A stretch of DNA of 64,000 bases. It comes from Mycteria americana. Lineage: Eukaryota; Chordata; Aves; Ciconiiformes; Ciconiidae. The notes under the pieces were generated by a model. That model had not been told where the DNA came from, made no database searches, and saw only the letters and a list, made by a program, of their open reading frames with translations. The position numbers and the translations under genes were made by a program. Location of the stretch: assembly GCF_035582795.1 (NCBI RefSeq), contig NC_134367.1, forward strand, positions 56,947,562-57,011,561, written 5' to 3'. Of the stretch, positions 27,301-42,300 are shown in pieces; within the stretch, counting starts at the first letter, position 1, and every line of letters begins with the position of its first letter.

Positions 27301-30300
27301 GTAAACTCTGGTTTTATATAGTGGTTTACGTGGTTTTACATGTTATGTTCTCTGTTTCTCTCCTACATTCCTAATGTTTTATTTGTTTTTGTGACTCCTA
27401 CCGAGCACTAAGGTGATGTTTTCATGGAATTATATATTATAGTCCACAAACCTAAGCTCCAGTTGTAACAGGTCAAGGTAAGGTTCATCGTTTTACACAA
27501 GAAGTTAGAATTCGTTTTTTTTTCCTTGTGTAGCACTTTGCGTTTATCTACAGTGAATTTCATCTGCCATTTTATTGCCAAGTCCCTTGTCCTTTTACAG
27601 CTATTCTGTAATTCTTCAGACAGTCTTTGTCCTTCCCACCCTGAATAACTTTTTATAAGCTGCAAACTTTCCCACCTTACTTATTCATAAACAACCTGCA
27701 AAAGAAAATATGTTGAACATTAGTGTAACTCCAGTGATAATCTACCTTCACTGTGGAAGCACTGTATTTAATACCTATCTTTCAACCAGTTATTTATCTG
27801 GACAAAAACTTCCCTCTTGTATCGTGGAGTTCTAGTTTCCTCAGAAGCCCCAGAACTTCTCGGCCAATCTTTCAGCATACCATGGCCAGGGCTGCCATGC
27901 TGGTCAGACAAACCAATAATGCAACCACATATTACATTCTTTCTCTTCAACCCTAGAAACTCACTCCACTGATGCGGTTAGTTTGCACCATGCAACTGCC
28001 AGCTCTGAATTTTCATCTGTGTATCATCATCTGGTATTGCAATGTGCTATTGTCTTCCTTCTCCAGAAAAAAAGATCTATCTTATCTAAACTCCCCTTTG
28101 ATCTACTCACATCCCAACTACTCTGCTTCATCCCATGTTCACTGTTGGGCCCTTCTCTCTTTCTCCACCCTTCTGTAACCTCATACTTGCCTGGGTCCTT
28201 CTTTTCACCTGTAAGCCTTGCCTTTATTTCCTGTTTCTCTGCCAGACTACACCTAGCGAAAACCAGACCCTGTCTGGAGATCCATTTTTCCCTTGTGCTT
28301 TTAGGTAACTCTTACGCTACTTTACATTACCTCTGCTCCTATTTAACCACCATCCATAAACTCTCAGGTTTGTTGAATATTTTTGTTTGCTTCCATGAGA
28401 CCACTACTGTGACTTGGCTCTAGCCCCTCTACTCCTTGCCTTCCATCCATCCCATACTCCAGTATCTCTCCCCCCCCCTTCTCTGCTCTTTTTCTTCTTC
28501 CTAACTCCATTTTTAGTATCATAGGAATGTGCAGTTAGGATAGTCTTAAAGAGATTATTCAGTCCAATTCTTTGCACTAGGTGGGAACTCTATACGCAAA
28601 TTACTGCTTAAAAATCTCGTATGAAGGAAACCCCACAATTTTCACCCAGATCCTCTTCCTCCTTCTCTGACTGCCTGTGGCAGAAACACTGAGATACTGG
28701 ACAGATGTTCTGTCCACTCTTACTTGTCCCTTCCACCATGTTTCTGTCCCTCAGGTTTCTCACCATTGCCCTGTCCCCTTCACCGTGGCCACCAGGAGGT
28801 ACAATTCTAGGGGAAGTCCTGCTCAGTCCTGCAGAATCTCAGGTAATTTAATCATCATACTCTAAAAAGTCTTTCATGATGACATTCAAATGGAGTCAAC
28901 CATGGTATCTTAGCCAAATTTTTATTTAAGATGACATGAAAAAATGTTTTTTTGGCTTGCAGTTACATCTGTCTCTCACTTAAGTTCCTGCTCCAAATTC
29001 TGATAATTCTCAGTATATAATTTATAAACATTTTTAGCATGGGCCAAGGGCAAACCAATTTTCTTTTCATTTCTTGGAAATGCAGAAAACATTTTAATTG
29101 AGATGACCAAGAGAAGTCTGACATCTGGCCAGGAAGCCATCTTAGAAGAGATCACAACTAGCCTTCTCAAGAGCAGTCCACAATTCCAACAGATTAAAGT
29201 GACTTCAGAACAACAGCCTGAAATGAGTCAATCTCCGGAGATGCCTGTTTGCCTGAATAGACTATACAGAAAATAAAGGACAGTGAGGATTAAAAGATTC
29301 TAACAAGCAAGTCAGATTAGTCTACCCTTCTAATAATAAGGTTTTTTTTTCTTGAAAGTACAGAAAATATTAAAAATCTGACAGTTATTTTTAGAAGAGT
29401 ACATAATTTTAAACATTATTTTGATTATTCAGTACATATACTGATATCCTTAAGAGCACATTTTTTAAAACATTAGTGCCTCCCTTTGCATGTCTTTGGA
29501 GCATCCCTTCTATATACTCCTGTACTGAGGATTCAAAAGAAAACAGCTCTAAACACTATTGTCTGAACTTTCAATACTTTTATCCAAGGTTTTCAGCTAT
29601 TAAAAACATTGGTAAGAATTTTGAAAATTAAAAAATTGAAAGAAAGAATATTTTGGCTACAATTATGACTTGCACTGCAAAACTGCAAATTATAATACAG
29701 CATCAATCTCATGCTTTGTAGAAAGCTCTGCAATACACATTTGCACTGCCCACAAGCTTGCTTGCTTTAACAATGACATAAAAATGCTGCTTATATTATG
29801 ACCATGTATAGTGTTTGATGTCCAGTGATACATACATTTACACAGATGAATGGATGCAATACAGAAGCTTTTGATAACTAGCGGCAAACGTTCTCCTCTC
29901 AACTATTACCATGTCTTCTATTTCATAGGTTAAAGCTCTAAAGCAGTACTAGGATATGCAGATTTATTAGTGCAAACATGCCCTGTTTACAAGCTGTAAG
30001 TGCAAATCACTTACATTGCTGATAGATTTATGCAAAGCTTCACCAAGACAGTGCCGCTATGAAGAAAAGATCACAGGAATAAAGGGAAACATTCAGAAAT
30101 CAACTAAGTAAAAGAAAAAGGGATAAGGAAGGGAGAGTAAAACATAGAACATTAATTATAATTTGATCAGGGAAAAATAAGTTGAAAACTATCTGGAAAA
30201 AAATACGAATAGCTTGCTTTGACTTAGTATTTAAATTACTGAACACAGAACAGAATGATGCATTTTCCTGTGTTATGTTTTGAATGTACCAGACAGCATT

Positions 30301-33300
30301 ATCTCTTCAATATAATGTTACTATATACTCATATATTACGCAGCTGAACACTCTTGAAATTATCCAACTGTTTTCTCTTCTCCTTTATGGCAAATAATTT
30401 TGGGAAGAAATCATTAAGTACACCGACTTGCATTACTATTAGAAAAGATGTTAACGTAAGGACTCACTCAACAGTCAGCTGTGTCTCTGAAACATCACAA
30501 GCATATTAAACACATAATATTAGAGATCAAATTTCACTGCTAAAGGGCAGAAAATGAGTTTAGCCTGTAATGAAGACATATTTATATTAAAATACTTATT
30601 TTTCTTATAATTCAGAACGAGATGGGTACCTAAAAGACTCTTCCTGAAAGTCTCCAAAAAATTACTTAATGTGCCGCTTATACTAGTGTTGATTGCTAAT
30701 GAAAAGCAAAAAATAAAAACATATTGCCAAGTAAATGTTCCATATGAAACATTATCGATCATACAAATCATATACATCATTCATATACATATATATTAAA
30801 TATATCAATGGTGTAGATAGGCACACACATGCACACACACAATAGTCATCAGAAATGAAGTGAGAGCAAATCCAGCATGACCAATTTCCCCTCTTGGCAC
30901 AGGTCAGTCAAGAAGATGGCTTTCTCCAGGAGACAGCAGGTATTTTGACACCAGCTTGGAAGCCTATAGTTGGGAACTTTTAGATAACATGTTCTCAAAA
31001 TACAAACAGAAATTATTATTCGTTCTCCTGAATCTACAAAAAGGCACAACATAAAAATACATTATTGTGGAATATCCCAAATTATCTTATTAAAATTGTA
31101 AGAGAGTTACAAGCAACAGTTTTCTATGCAAGAGCGTAACACTAGGAGGCATCATACTCCAGCGGACAAGACAATAGACTGGCATCTAACAGCTCTGATT
31201 TCAACACCGGATTTTGACAGTGGCAGTCTGAACAAATCCAGCTATTTTTTCCTGTACTTCCTTTCCCATCTGTCTGGTTCGTTTACGGGGGAAGCTGTTA
31301 AGAGCAGGAATGATCTCTTGCTAATTAAATGTTCAGTTTCTACAACGTTTGGGACTTAATTTTGACGGACATACCTAGGCACCACTGTAGTAGAATCTAA
31401 ATATTTCTTAGTAGTACATCTAAAGCAGAAAGGTTAGTAATGTTACACTGAAAAGAAATTCCAAGTAAAAATACTTTTGGGAAGCTACATTCTGAGGTCT
31501 ACCCTATTAAAAAGGCCATTTAAGAAAGTGAGAGTTGCCCCCTGGTTCTTGCAGAATAACAGATTCCTTTCACCAAGAAAGAAACTGGTCTTGCTTTGCT
31601 GTCAAACTGATCTTATAACTAGAAGTACTAAGATGGGCTAACCATTTTAATACATATGATTTCACCAAATTTAAAAGTTTTCCAGAGATCTGGAAAACAG
31701 ATGGAATTAAAATGAACTTTTGGTGAAGGTTCTGCACTAAAACTCTCCAGTTAAGTTCAGTATTTAGATTTGTCACAGATTTCTTAGGCTCTGTCACTGA
31801 AAGCAATCTTTCTGCAACCCACATTTCCTGATTGTGAAATGAGAACAGTAATTATCCTGTGCAAAACCAGTAACTGTTAAATGCTCAGATCTTATTGGCA
31901 AAAATAAGACCATGCACAGACCAAAAAAAGTTATTTTTTAATAAATTGAGCTTATATATTTGACATCCTATGTGTTCTAAAGAGACACACAGCAATGTTG
32001 AATATACAGTGAATGCAGCTTACTGATTTTTAACAAAACTTGGAATACACAAATCCTTTATAAATCTGGAAGTCTAAGTATCATATCACTATTCAAAAGC
32101 ATTTAATTATAGGACAGCTGGCTAAACATCAGTCCTGGAAAAAAGACTGGAAAAGAGTCAATCAAGAAAATCTTCAAGTGTGAAAATAAGATGATTTTCA
32201 GTCAACATAAGAATGGAATAAAGCCCTGCTAAAGAAAACCTGATTTCTTGCTTTGACAACACTACAACTTTGGGCAATAAATGCTCCTGTACAGAAATAA
32301 TACTTAAGAGGACTTTTAAAGGGTATTCAATTTATTATCGCATGAGATTTTGATCAAAACGTGTGCTTATACAATATTACTTAAGGATATTTTAAAAGAT
32401 TAAAACCAACTTACTTTATCTCAAAAACAGCTAGTGGTGAATCATCACTGAAATCAAACAGGTATTCACTAGGATTAATACTAAACCTGATGACAATTTA
32501 TTATTTTCATCCTTTATTAGATAGTAAATAATTTCCATAAAATACATACATGATAGAATAGTAAATTAGAATTATATAGGCTAGTAAATTGGTATGGAGG
32601 CTGATTCCAGCAAAATGTGTGGCAATATAATCAGATGCAGCTCCATGTTGAAAAGTATGCAAGTCACATTCAGAATGGAGAACTCCAAAATAAATCTGGT
32701 TGAAGTATTGTTAAGAAATTCCATAAAAATTCAAAACATCTTCATGACTACTTCCACAGCAAGGTCCATGATCTGGGGAAAAAGCGATGAGAACCAAAAA
32801 GAATGCATGCGTAATTATTACGCTCTGTACTTCTATGATGGGGAGAAGTGATGAGAAAAAAAGGGAGAAAGTGGGTTTAACTGTCACTCTATTTCTACAG
32901 GTTGGAATTAGAGATTATTGGTTTGTGATATTACTGAGGTATGAGAAACCCTTGTTCAATTATCTTTGAAATCAGGCTTTGAAGATATAGGATGTACAAA
33001 TGAATTAATTTGTTTCTTGGAAGTACAGGAACTTCTGAAAACACATCTTTATTCAGCATATGTGTATTGGCTATCCTGCTTTTACTCAATTTTGCTGTCT
33101 CATTCTTCAGTAGAAGTATTGACTTCTCCACCTTCAGCCTCAGATGTAACCAAGAGAACTTCCTCATGATCCAGAGGAACAGCAAAGAGGTTGCTACATC
33201 TTTAGAACCCACTAATCATTGCAGGCTACTCAGCAGGACCGAAAGACCTTGCACGCAATACATGGGGAAAGATTTGTATTCCCACCTCTATTTCAACATC

Positions 33301-36300
33301 TCTCCTAAAAGAGCTGAGTTTTCAATTTAGTTGGGCCAATTTGTGTTGCATAAAGCATAGATTTAGAGATCTAAAACCATTCAAGCTTTGGGTTTGCTTA
33401 CTGTAACGAACAGTTGCTTGTGTTCCCATCATGACTGTCACAGGGGCCATACTTGGTGATCAAATGGTGTTATTTTCCTCAAGAAGGAAATTTACTGCAC
33501 CACTGACATTTTCACATTTTCATTCAGTTGCATTGTTTTCTGCAGGACTTTAGCTTATTGGATGCGTGGAAGTTCTCTCACTTCATTGTTTCTCTTGGCT
33601 AAAAATTACTTTCAACCAGATTACAGAGGCTTGACACTGAATTTCAGCATCAGTCTTCATGTGACCCAAAGATCAGTTATGTAACACTTTTTCTCATTGA
33701 TATTTCAATGTCAAATTGTGTCAAGATCTGACTTTGGTATACTGACTTTTCAAAATACTGCTGGCAGCAGGAATTCTTGTGTAATACCTGAGACCCTAAC
33801 TGGGGAAGGTCCAACTTTATCTGTGTATCAAAGCAGATCTAGATTGCTACGCAGTCTTTGCCTCATTTTAAGAATGAGCTCAAATAGATGCTGCTAACCT
33901 TTCTGAAGAAGGAAACCTACATGCATCCATCAGACATTAGTAAAAGAAACTAGTTTCTGAGATGCCTACTGACGACGCTGAAGGGACCTTTGGCATAAGT
34001 CCATTTTATCCAGCTAATAACAACAAACACCCCAAAACTCTCCCTCGAGCTATATCTTTGATTTGAAGAGAAAGACTGATTTGTCAGCAGATGTACTGTC
34101 GTCTCTGGCTGCGCAGTGCTTACGCGACAGATGACTCTGCAGGGATTTGGAAAGCAGCTGTTTCCTACTCCAACGTTTTGTACTTGGCTTGAGGCTTGTG
34201 ACATGCTAGGAATGGAAGAGCTGCATCAAAGTTTGCCCTCTCTGACCAGTAAGAAAAAGCAGCATTTAGAGCCCCTTCCCTCTCTCTCAAAACCCAATAG
34301 TTTTCTACTGAGGAAAATGAAGTATATATAAGGCATTCTGAAATGTATAACTGTCTCTGGGATCTAATCAGTCCTGATTTCCTCCTGTTTTTGTAGCAAC
34401 CCTGAGTGAAGGTGCTGTGTCCAGGCTATCACAAGGTGGGGTACTCATCCTGTTGCTTTAAAAAGATGGAGCTCTTTTCCAGTTGTAGGAGTCTATCAAA
34501 CTGCTAGGCAAAATGATTAGGTGTTTTGACATATTTTTACCTGTTTGGATTTTGGATTATATGCTTTTAATCTGACAAACTGCAGGTTCAATGGTCAGGG
34601 GAAAAAGAGGATCATTTGAATCTCCTGATAATTTTGGAAGTTTTGGAACAGTACTAGAGCTTCATTTCATTTTACTTATCTGTCATACTGCTGTCAGGAT
34701 TTTAAAGATTATATAGGCATCTTGGCTCATCCTTCCTGGAGCACAGAGGTATTTGTCACAAAGTGTCCTTAATCTAGAATTTTATTCATATGCTGAATCT
34801 CAAACAAATTTTGCCCCACCTAATAATTTATTTTATTCCTCCCAGGGTCCACTGTTTTCATTGGTTTTAAACCTATGCAAAAGCTACTTGAGCAACCATC
34901 TTCCGCAACAAAGAAGCTAAGGGTAATGTTTTAAAACTAGATCCTTGCCAGAGTCTTTATCTTACATTTAAGGGAAAAACATATACACATATAGGATTAA
35001 AATTTTATTTGGGGAATGGTATTACTGTCGGATTTGGCTTAGATTTCTATTTACTAGTTTTGGAAGTGTAAACTTAACTCCAAATATCAAATTAAATTCT
35101 TTTCTGACTCATGCATCATTAATTACATAGTGTACTAAGAATTTAATGTTCTTTTCATCCACTGACAGGCAGAATTAAAAAGTCTTTCAGTCTCCTCCAG
35201 ATGTACTAACTCAAACACTGCCAAACAAAAGCTGGTAATATTAAATTCCAATTAGAAGTTTATGACCAGATAGACAAGTTTCTTTGGATATGAAGATACC
35301 GTACTTTCAAACGTCAGCCTAGATGTATTTTTAAATTTAATTAAACATAACACCATGAGAGAAAAAAAAATAAATGAAGAAGAAACCAAAAGAGAGATGA
35401 AAAAGAAGTCCAGTAACACATTTATTCTTTAACAGAGCAACAAAGCTAACGTTTGTTAGTATTCCTACTGTATCCCACTGAAAATACTTTGAAAACTCTG
35501 ATTTGTTCTGTTGCTTTTGTTTGTCTATATTGCTGAGTAGCTCTTAATTGTAAATGGCCTTTAATGAATTTCCTCTGTTACATTCAGAATCTTTTCAACA
35601 AAGAGTAAAATAACGAAGAGAGTGCAGTACGGGCTGAATGGGCTCACCATAAGTAAAAGCTCAGAAAAAAAGAGACAGTACCGCTGAATATTAGGCATTT
35701 GTTTTCATGTTCAAGTTTCAGACAAAACTACAGTGACCAATGTGGATAGAACAATGCACTGACCAACCTTCAGGATCACATCTCTGCATAGAACAGGGAG
35801 CCAGAACAAGGGGGGTTCTTTATTGAGAAGTACAGCTAGCCATGAAACAGGGGGAAGCACCCTCAATAGATGGCCCTCTGAGGGCTGCAGTGACTCTGGA
35901 TTACATGATTATTCACACGCTCATGTACAATAGTTTTTGACTTGCTTAAAGCATAGGTTTCCCACTTAGAATACAGGAATACCGATTCTTCTAAATCACT
36001 GGTGAGTGGCGGGATGTTTACGGACACTGGATCTAGGCAGAAACCCCCAAAGCTCCCCTGATTCTCCAGGAGGCCCACAGGAGTTGCAGCACAGTCCCGT
36101 TAAGACCACAGTTTTGAGAGCTGTAGTCACTTCTGAAAAGTTTCCAAGAGCTGCAGAAAGTGGTGCCCCTTTGGAAAAACATCAAATACCTACAGATGAA
36201 AGAGGAGACATAAAACCTCACCCTGAACTGCATTCCAGGTGCCCTCTGCTCTTTGCTCCCTCTTTGGTATGATTTTTCTTTTTATTCTTTTGGATTTCAG

Positions 36301-39300
36301 CATTTTAGCTCTCTAAATGCTTATTAAATCTTGCCCAAAATCCTTTACCATCCACTAGATGTCATGGTAGCCTTACTAGTATTATTGAATGCAAAAATGA
36401 CCAAAGAGAATTAGGATGGAGAAGTTACTTAAAATTTACTTCCTCTCTGTTTCTGACAGACAAGCCTTTACACAGTGTGTTCAGGACAATATCAAGTGAC
36501 AGGAAGCAGAGTAAAAGGATTCTGTGCTGAAAGTTAATCTTCCTTCTTTCAGGAAACTGATATAGGGTTTGTGCAGGTTATTTCTTGTAGAAATTTCCAG
36601 CATCCATTCGACAGCAAATCTTGTAAAGCAAGGATTACCCAAGGCTGTGGAACAGGCCAGTAAATCCTTCTGCCAGGGAAAGAAAGTAGCGTTTCCCGAT
36701 TCTGCTAATGTGGATGCACATCAGCTCTGTGATAAGCACTTCCACACAGGCAAATAGAGACGAAGCAATTACTGCCGCTGGTAGAAGCCTGGTCAAGGAT
36801 CATTTACAGATGTGCACAGGAGCTCTGTGACTTTTCTACAACACTCCACTTCATGAACAAGAGTAGACACAGTGGCCAGGGTTTTAAGATTGAGTTTGAA
36901 ATTTTCTGAAAACTACAATTTGAATAATGTCTACATCAGAAGGAAATATTTACATTTTGATATAAATCAAAGTTTCTCATATTTACTTTGACAGTTTAAA
37001 AAGGAACACACCAAGACAGAAACAAACTCTGCATAGGAAACATCAACATTTTTTTTTTTCCAAAAAAGGAGAGACTCTTTGCAGCAGGAAAAATAAACAA
37101 CAGCTACCAAAGCGTATGCAGTACACTTTTGTCCATTCTCACTGTACTACTTCTAATATTTCCATTAATAGAAAACGATATCCTCATGTGCGAAAAGTTT
37201 ACAAAGTTAGAAAGAAGAATGTCACACTAATGCTTGGTCACATAATAGTATGAAGCTACATAAGAATGGAAAAAAATGCTGACAAAAACATTTATTTTAC
37301 TGGAACACATGTTTTACTGAAAAGTAAGGAAGAGGGAAGAACCAATATTTGCTCAAATATAGAAAAGCCCATCCACAATCAGAATACTCGATTCAGTTTA
37401 CAGAAAGAAACATTTACCGCAAGAAGAAATAGATAAGAAGAATACAGGCCTTAACCTGTACATTTCAGTGCCCAGAACTGAAGGTTGCACAACACGGAAA
37501 GGCAGAAGAGAGAACACGTTCATGCTTTAAAAAAGAAAACTCCTGCTATGTCATCCATGGCTGAAGCCTTCTCAGCAGTAAAATGTTTTTAAGAAAAGCG
37601 TTAAAAGCCCATTACACAGCTAGGAGAAATGGAAAAGAGCTAGCATGTCTGAATTCTACATATTTCATGAAGAAACTCTCACATGGATTGATGTAGAAGT
37701 ACTTAGTACAATTTACAGGAAAAAAGGAAAAGCACTTTCTTTTTGTGTCTTCTACAACCATTTCTCATATCGGAGATAAGAACTACACACTTGGTCTCTA
37801 GACACTGATCTAGTTAACCTGCCAACCACATTTAACTGTAGATGGTAAGTGATGCTTTGCAACCAGCAAGAACGTGTTTAAGCACTTAATCAGCTGAATA
37901 GCATTTTCTCTCAAGAGAATTATTTTACTCATAACAAAGCTATACTATTAGAATAACAATAATCCTACATGCATTCTATGAGGGACCACTTAGCATTACC
38001 TGTATAAAAGCAAAACTATTACCTTGCTTTACGCAAGAGCTAGATCTCACCTATCAAATGTGCAACAACTAGCAGAACGCAGAAATTTGTAGATTAGTGT
38101 AACATAATTAAAAAAAAAAAAAAAAACAACAACAAACCAGCTTAGTACACTTTATGGGCATATATGTTTTGATTGAACATTTTTAAAAAATTGTTGCCAT
38201 TTATAGCTGTGTCTCTTCATTCAGTTTTTCTGGCACCAGTCAGCAGCATTCCAAGATGGGCATACTCTATGTTGTATTTTTCTACAGTTTAAGTAACTAT
38301 ACTGTGTCACTTCTCTCCATTTATTTAAAACCTGTTTTTTTCAACACTTTGCTTACATAACCATTCCTATACTTCAAGTTAGGTGCTACACTTCTTTGTA
38401 CCTTGTTTTTAAATCAAATCTGAGATGCTTCAATACATATTAGAAAATTATGTACCTGTATTGATGAGCATTTAGTTTCTGAATTCAACCTTTTTGAACA
38501 GCAATTATACAACTAAATGGTGAAGCTCTAGACACTTTCTCAACATAGAGAGTGCATGTAGACCACATTTTCTGTCAAGTTAGAAGTTTACAAATGATTT
38601 AGCAGAGACCTTGGTCTCACATTATTTTGATAAATCATTGCATAGTACTGCTGGTATAGACCAGACCAAAGCTTCAGGTGTGAAAATCCGAATTACAGAA
38701 AGAGGAGTTGGATCTCTGCTCTCTTTCTGATTTTTTACACAGACTTCATGCCTTTCAAATGGATTTTAAATGCATATTCCCACTAATGAAGACTAGGGCT
38801 GGGTGTAACAAATTCACAATTTTACACCCCTGCTGCAGTATCTCAGACTGTTCTAGTTCAGTGTAGTTGAAAGAAGACAGGTATGAACAGATATTCTTTT
38901 GATGGACTGAAATTTGAATTCTTCACAATGCTGTTAACACACATATATATATGCATATATATATATGTAACAGCAGAAGAATCTCACTTTTGTGCGACTC
39001 CAGTCTGTTTAACCTAGACTGTGAACCCTCTGGGGTAGAGTCTTATTGCACATTTACAGATTGCCAAGCGCAGCTAGGCTTACTGCAGTAGTTCCTGTAG
39101 CGTCAAAGCGGGCCCAGTGCCGTTTCAACTCAGAATAGCATCATTCTGGATTTACACAACCAAAGTGTATAGTAATCTTTGTATTATGAAACACATACCA
39201 AAACTCTTCCACTCTCTTCCATAATGAAAATACTATCTTTGATTTTCTTCTGTGATGAAATTACTAGATCTGTGCATGAGGGGAGAGCAGTGGATGTTTG

Positions 39301-42300
39301 TAACCTTGACTTCAGCAAGATTTTTAACATCCTTGTATCTGATTGTATCACAATTCAGATGGGTGGGCTACCAGATAGATGAGAACTGGACGGATTATCA
39401 GGCTGAAAGGGTAGCAGTTAATGGTTCACTCTATCTGAAAGCTTGTTACAAGTAGAGTTCCTAAGGTGTCTGTTCCAGGACCTATTCATTTTAGTACCTT
39501 ATCAATGACCTGGAGGAGGAGGCAGGTAGTACCTCATGGAGTTCGTGGATGACACCAAAATGGGAGGAGCACAGCACAGTGGAGGGGACACAATACATTG
39601 AAAGGTGGTAGGGCTGCCATCCAGAGGGCCCTGTATAGGTTATAAGGTATGGGCCAATAGGAACCTCACAAAATTCAACAAGGACAAATGCAAAGTCCTT
39701 TACATGGGATGGACTAAACCCCTGCACTGGTTCATACTGGGTTACAGATCTGCTTTGCATAACCTAGTTAATGGTAGGCTAAACATGAATCAGCAGTGTG
39801 GCCTGGCAGCAATGAATGCCAGCAGCATACCGGGCTGTAGCAACAACTAGTAGTTTGAGGGAAGGGATCAGTACCTTTGACTTGGCACTTGTTGCACATC
39901 ACCTGGGGGGCACATTCTGTCTCCTCCTCCAGTTCATTCAGCTTTGGTTGCCCCAGTACAAGACAAACATTGATGAACTTGAACACGTTCAGTGGAGAGC
40001 TACCACCAAGATGGCTGGGACTGGAACATATATCCTTCTGAGGGAACTACGTTTGTTCAGTCTAAAGAAGAGAAGGTTTTGTGGGACTTAAGAGCTTTCC
40101 AATACCTATGAGGTGGTTAGAGAGAAAGTGGACCCAGCCTCATTACAGTGGTGCACAATAGGACAATGAGAGACAAGGATCATAAACAGAAACAGAAGAG
40201 GTTCTGTCTAAATATAAAGAAAAAACTCCCCATGAGGATAATTAAGGACTAGAAGAGATTCTTCAGAGAGGCTGTGGAATCTTCATCCTTGTTATTCATC
40301 AATGTTATTCAAGACCTGACTGGACAAAGCCCTAAGCAACCTGGTTCAAATTCAGCATTGACTGATTTGAGCAGGAGGTTGCACTAGATGACCTCCTGAG
40401 GTCTCTTCCAACCTAAGTCAGTCTATGATTCTACGATTCAGGTCAGTGTAACTCTCAGAGGCTACCCTTTGTGTACTGCAATCAGGAGGAACTTACTACA
40501 AACCCATTTCTCTAAGAGTTAAGTTACCCATCTTGTACACTATGGTCTGGAATTCTCTCTCCTCCAGGTGTAGTGGATAAAATGTAGATTCTTACAGAGA
40601 GAAAGCTTAATTCCCTACCACCAACCATAACTTATCGATCTTTATGAAATACGTGTCCAACTCAAACACTGTTACGGAAAAGCAACAGCTGGATTTGGGC
40701 GGGGGGGGGGGGGGGGGGGAGTGAAGACTGCCATGGTTTATTTTCTTATTAGTCCTCCAAACACACATGCTGTTATGAAATGGTGCAGCTCCTTGGTACA
40801 GTAAAAGGAATGAAGAAAAAAAAAAAACCCCAACCATTTTGCATATGCAGACCATTTCCTATGTCTGCAAATTCTCTAGTAAAACCCTCCTTATTACAGT
40901 TAGCTTCCTGAGCTTTCCGATTCCAAAATTTCTTCCATATGCAGAAAAAAATTGTTCATTTGCAACATACTAATTTTCCATTCTGAAACTGTATGTTAGA
41001 TTTATTATGGTATTTTTAAAAGCTAGAGATAAGTGAAGTATTTTAAAAGTATGCTAAAACTACAGAAGGTTTAACATATCCCTTTCAAATTGTACTTTCC
41101 TAGAGAAAAATGCTGTTTATAGGTAGAAGTAAAGAGAGTAAATGAAGCTTGGGTAAAGGCAATAAGTGAAACTTAAAATCAAATGAGTCCAAGTCATATT
41201 ACATTCATGTTGTAAAAAGTAACAGACCGAGAACTTTGAAAACCTCCAGCTTTTTTGAGCCTAAGCCACAAGATTTTACAAGCTTAAATTCCCTTGTCAG
41301 CAAAATAAATTGTTATATGTTCCTATAAGAAACTGTATAATCAAGTGCATGTTCAGTTATTAGACTTCTCAAATTAGACAGCAAATTAAAAGCCATCCCA
41401 CAACAACACCCTAAAGTCACAGTCATTCAATGAGTTCCAAAATCTGTTTCTCTTACATTAAAATATATTTGTTCATTATCAGCTATTCTTTCAAACTGTA
41501 GTCAATAAAATCAGTTCTACAGCATTTATGGTTTGGAAAAAGTACAACGCAAGTATTTTCTGTGAATTATCTAACATAACTGAGTTTGTAAGTACAAGTT
41601 GCAATTAAAAACCTCAGTATTTATAAAAAATTATCCCAAAATAATGTTCAAAATCACTTAAGAGAAGACATAACTGTAATAAACGTGTCGTAGAAACTGA
41701 GGGACATTTTGACTTTTCAGTGACTTCTACAGTGTCATTATTGTAAAGATCAGGGATACCTCCAAGTCAAAACAATTAGCATTGGTAAATATTTACAATA
41801 GAATAGGTGAGCAGACAGAGAATCAAAAAAATCTTATAGTGAAGAGGTGAGACTGTCAACACCCTCCCACTCCCCCCAAAAAAACCTGCAGAAAGTTTTA
41901 TTCATGTTTAAGTGTAAAGAAGGGCATTCATATAATTTTAAGGCATCTTCATATGTTACTTAAAGTTTGATAATGATTAGGTTTAAAAGCATTATGCTAA
42001 CAAATTTCATTTCAAAGACAGATGTCACAACCAATTTCATGTAGTTTATTGGTGATAAACCACCAGCAACTAAATTGTAATGGCCTTCCAATTTTCAAAG
42101 AGACCATAGTTACCTGGTCTAAAAGATCTTCAACTTTTTTTTGCCATCCATCCCTTGCTGCATTTTTTTCACGTTCTTTCAGCTGCAACAGCTGAGTCAT
42201 GGCTGCCTTCTTATCCTCTTCATGCTGAAGCCTCAGCTCTTCACGAAGCTTATTACATTCCTGTCTAAAAGCAAAGGTCAAATAACTAAAATGCAGTGGA

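Larger units (their letters stand above)
25255..42113 (-). other. FAM184A intron 9 (16.9 kb, largest complete intron)
   Basis: By far the largest complete intron in the window. It contains the ancient LINE relic (27.06-27.85 kb), pyrimidine-rich sequence (about 27.98-28.5 kb), possible MIR-like scraps (31.8 kb), an older plus-strand CR1 (39.25-40.44 kb), a 19-base G run (40.7 kb) and an AT palindrome (38.94 kb). No open frame in it looks like a gene or a skipped FAM184A exon, and the protein is continuous across it. Confidence 0.7.

Noticed and set aside
27983..28423. 146-codon plus-strand frame in pyrimidine-rich DNA
   Set aside because: Ser/Leu/Phe-rich translation expected from C/T-rich sequence; no conserved motif.
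28516..28590. Possible extra CR1 tail fragment
   Set aside because: Only faint resemblance to a CR1 3' end (AAAGAGATTATTCAGTCCAA); too diverged to support without a repeat search.
36006..36272. 88-codon plus-strand frame in a slightly G+C-richer patch of intron 9
   Set aside because: No family recognised, overlapping frame on the other strand, no splice or promoter evidence.
25255..42113. Search for a nested gene or extra FAM184A exon in the 16.9-kb intron
   Set aside because: The protein is continuous between exons 9 and 10 with respect to human, and no open frame in the intron shows coiled-coil sequence with suitable splice sites.
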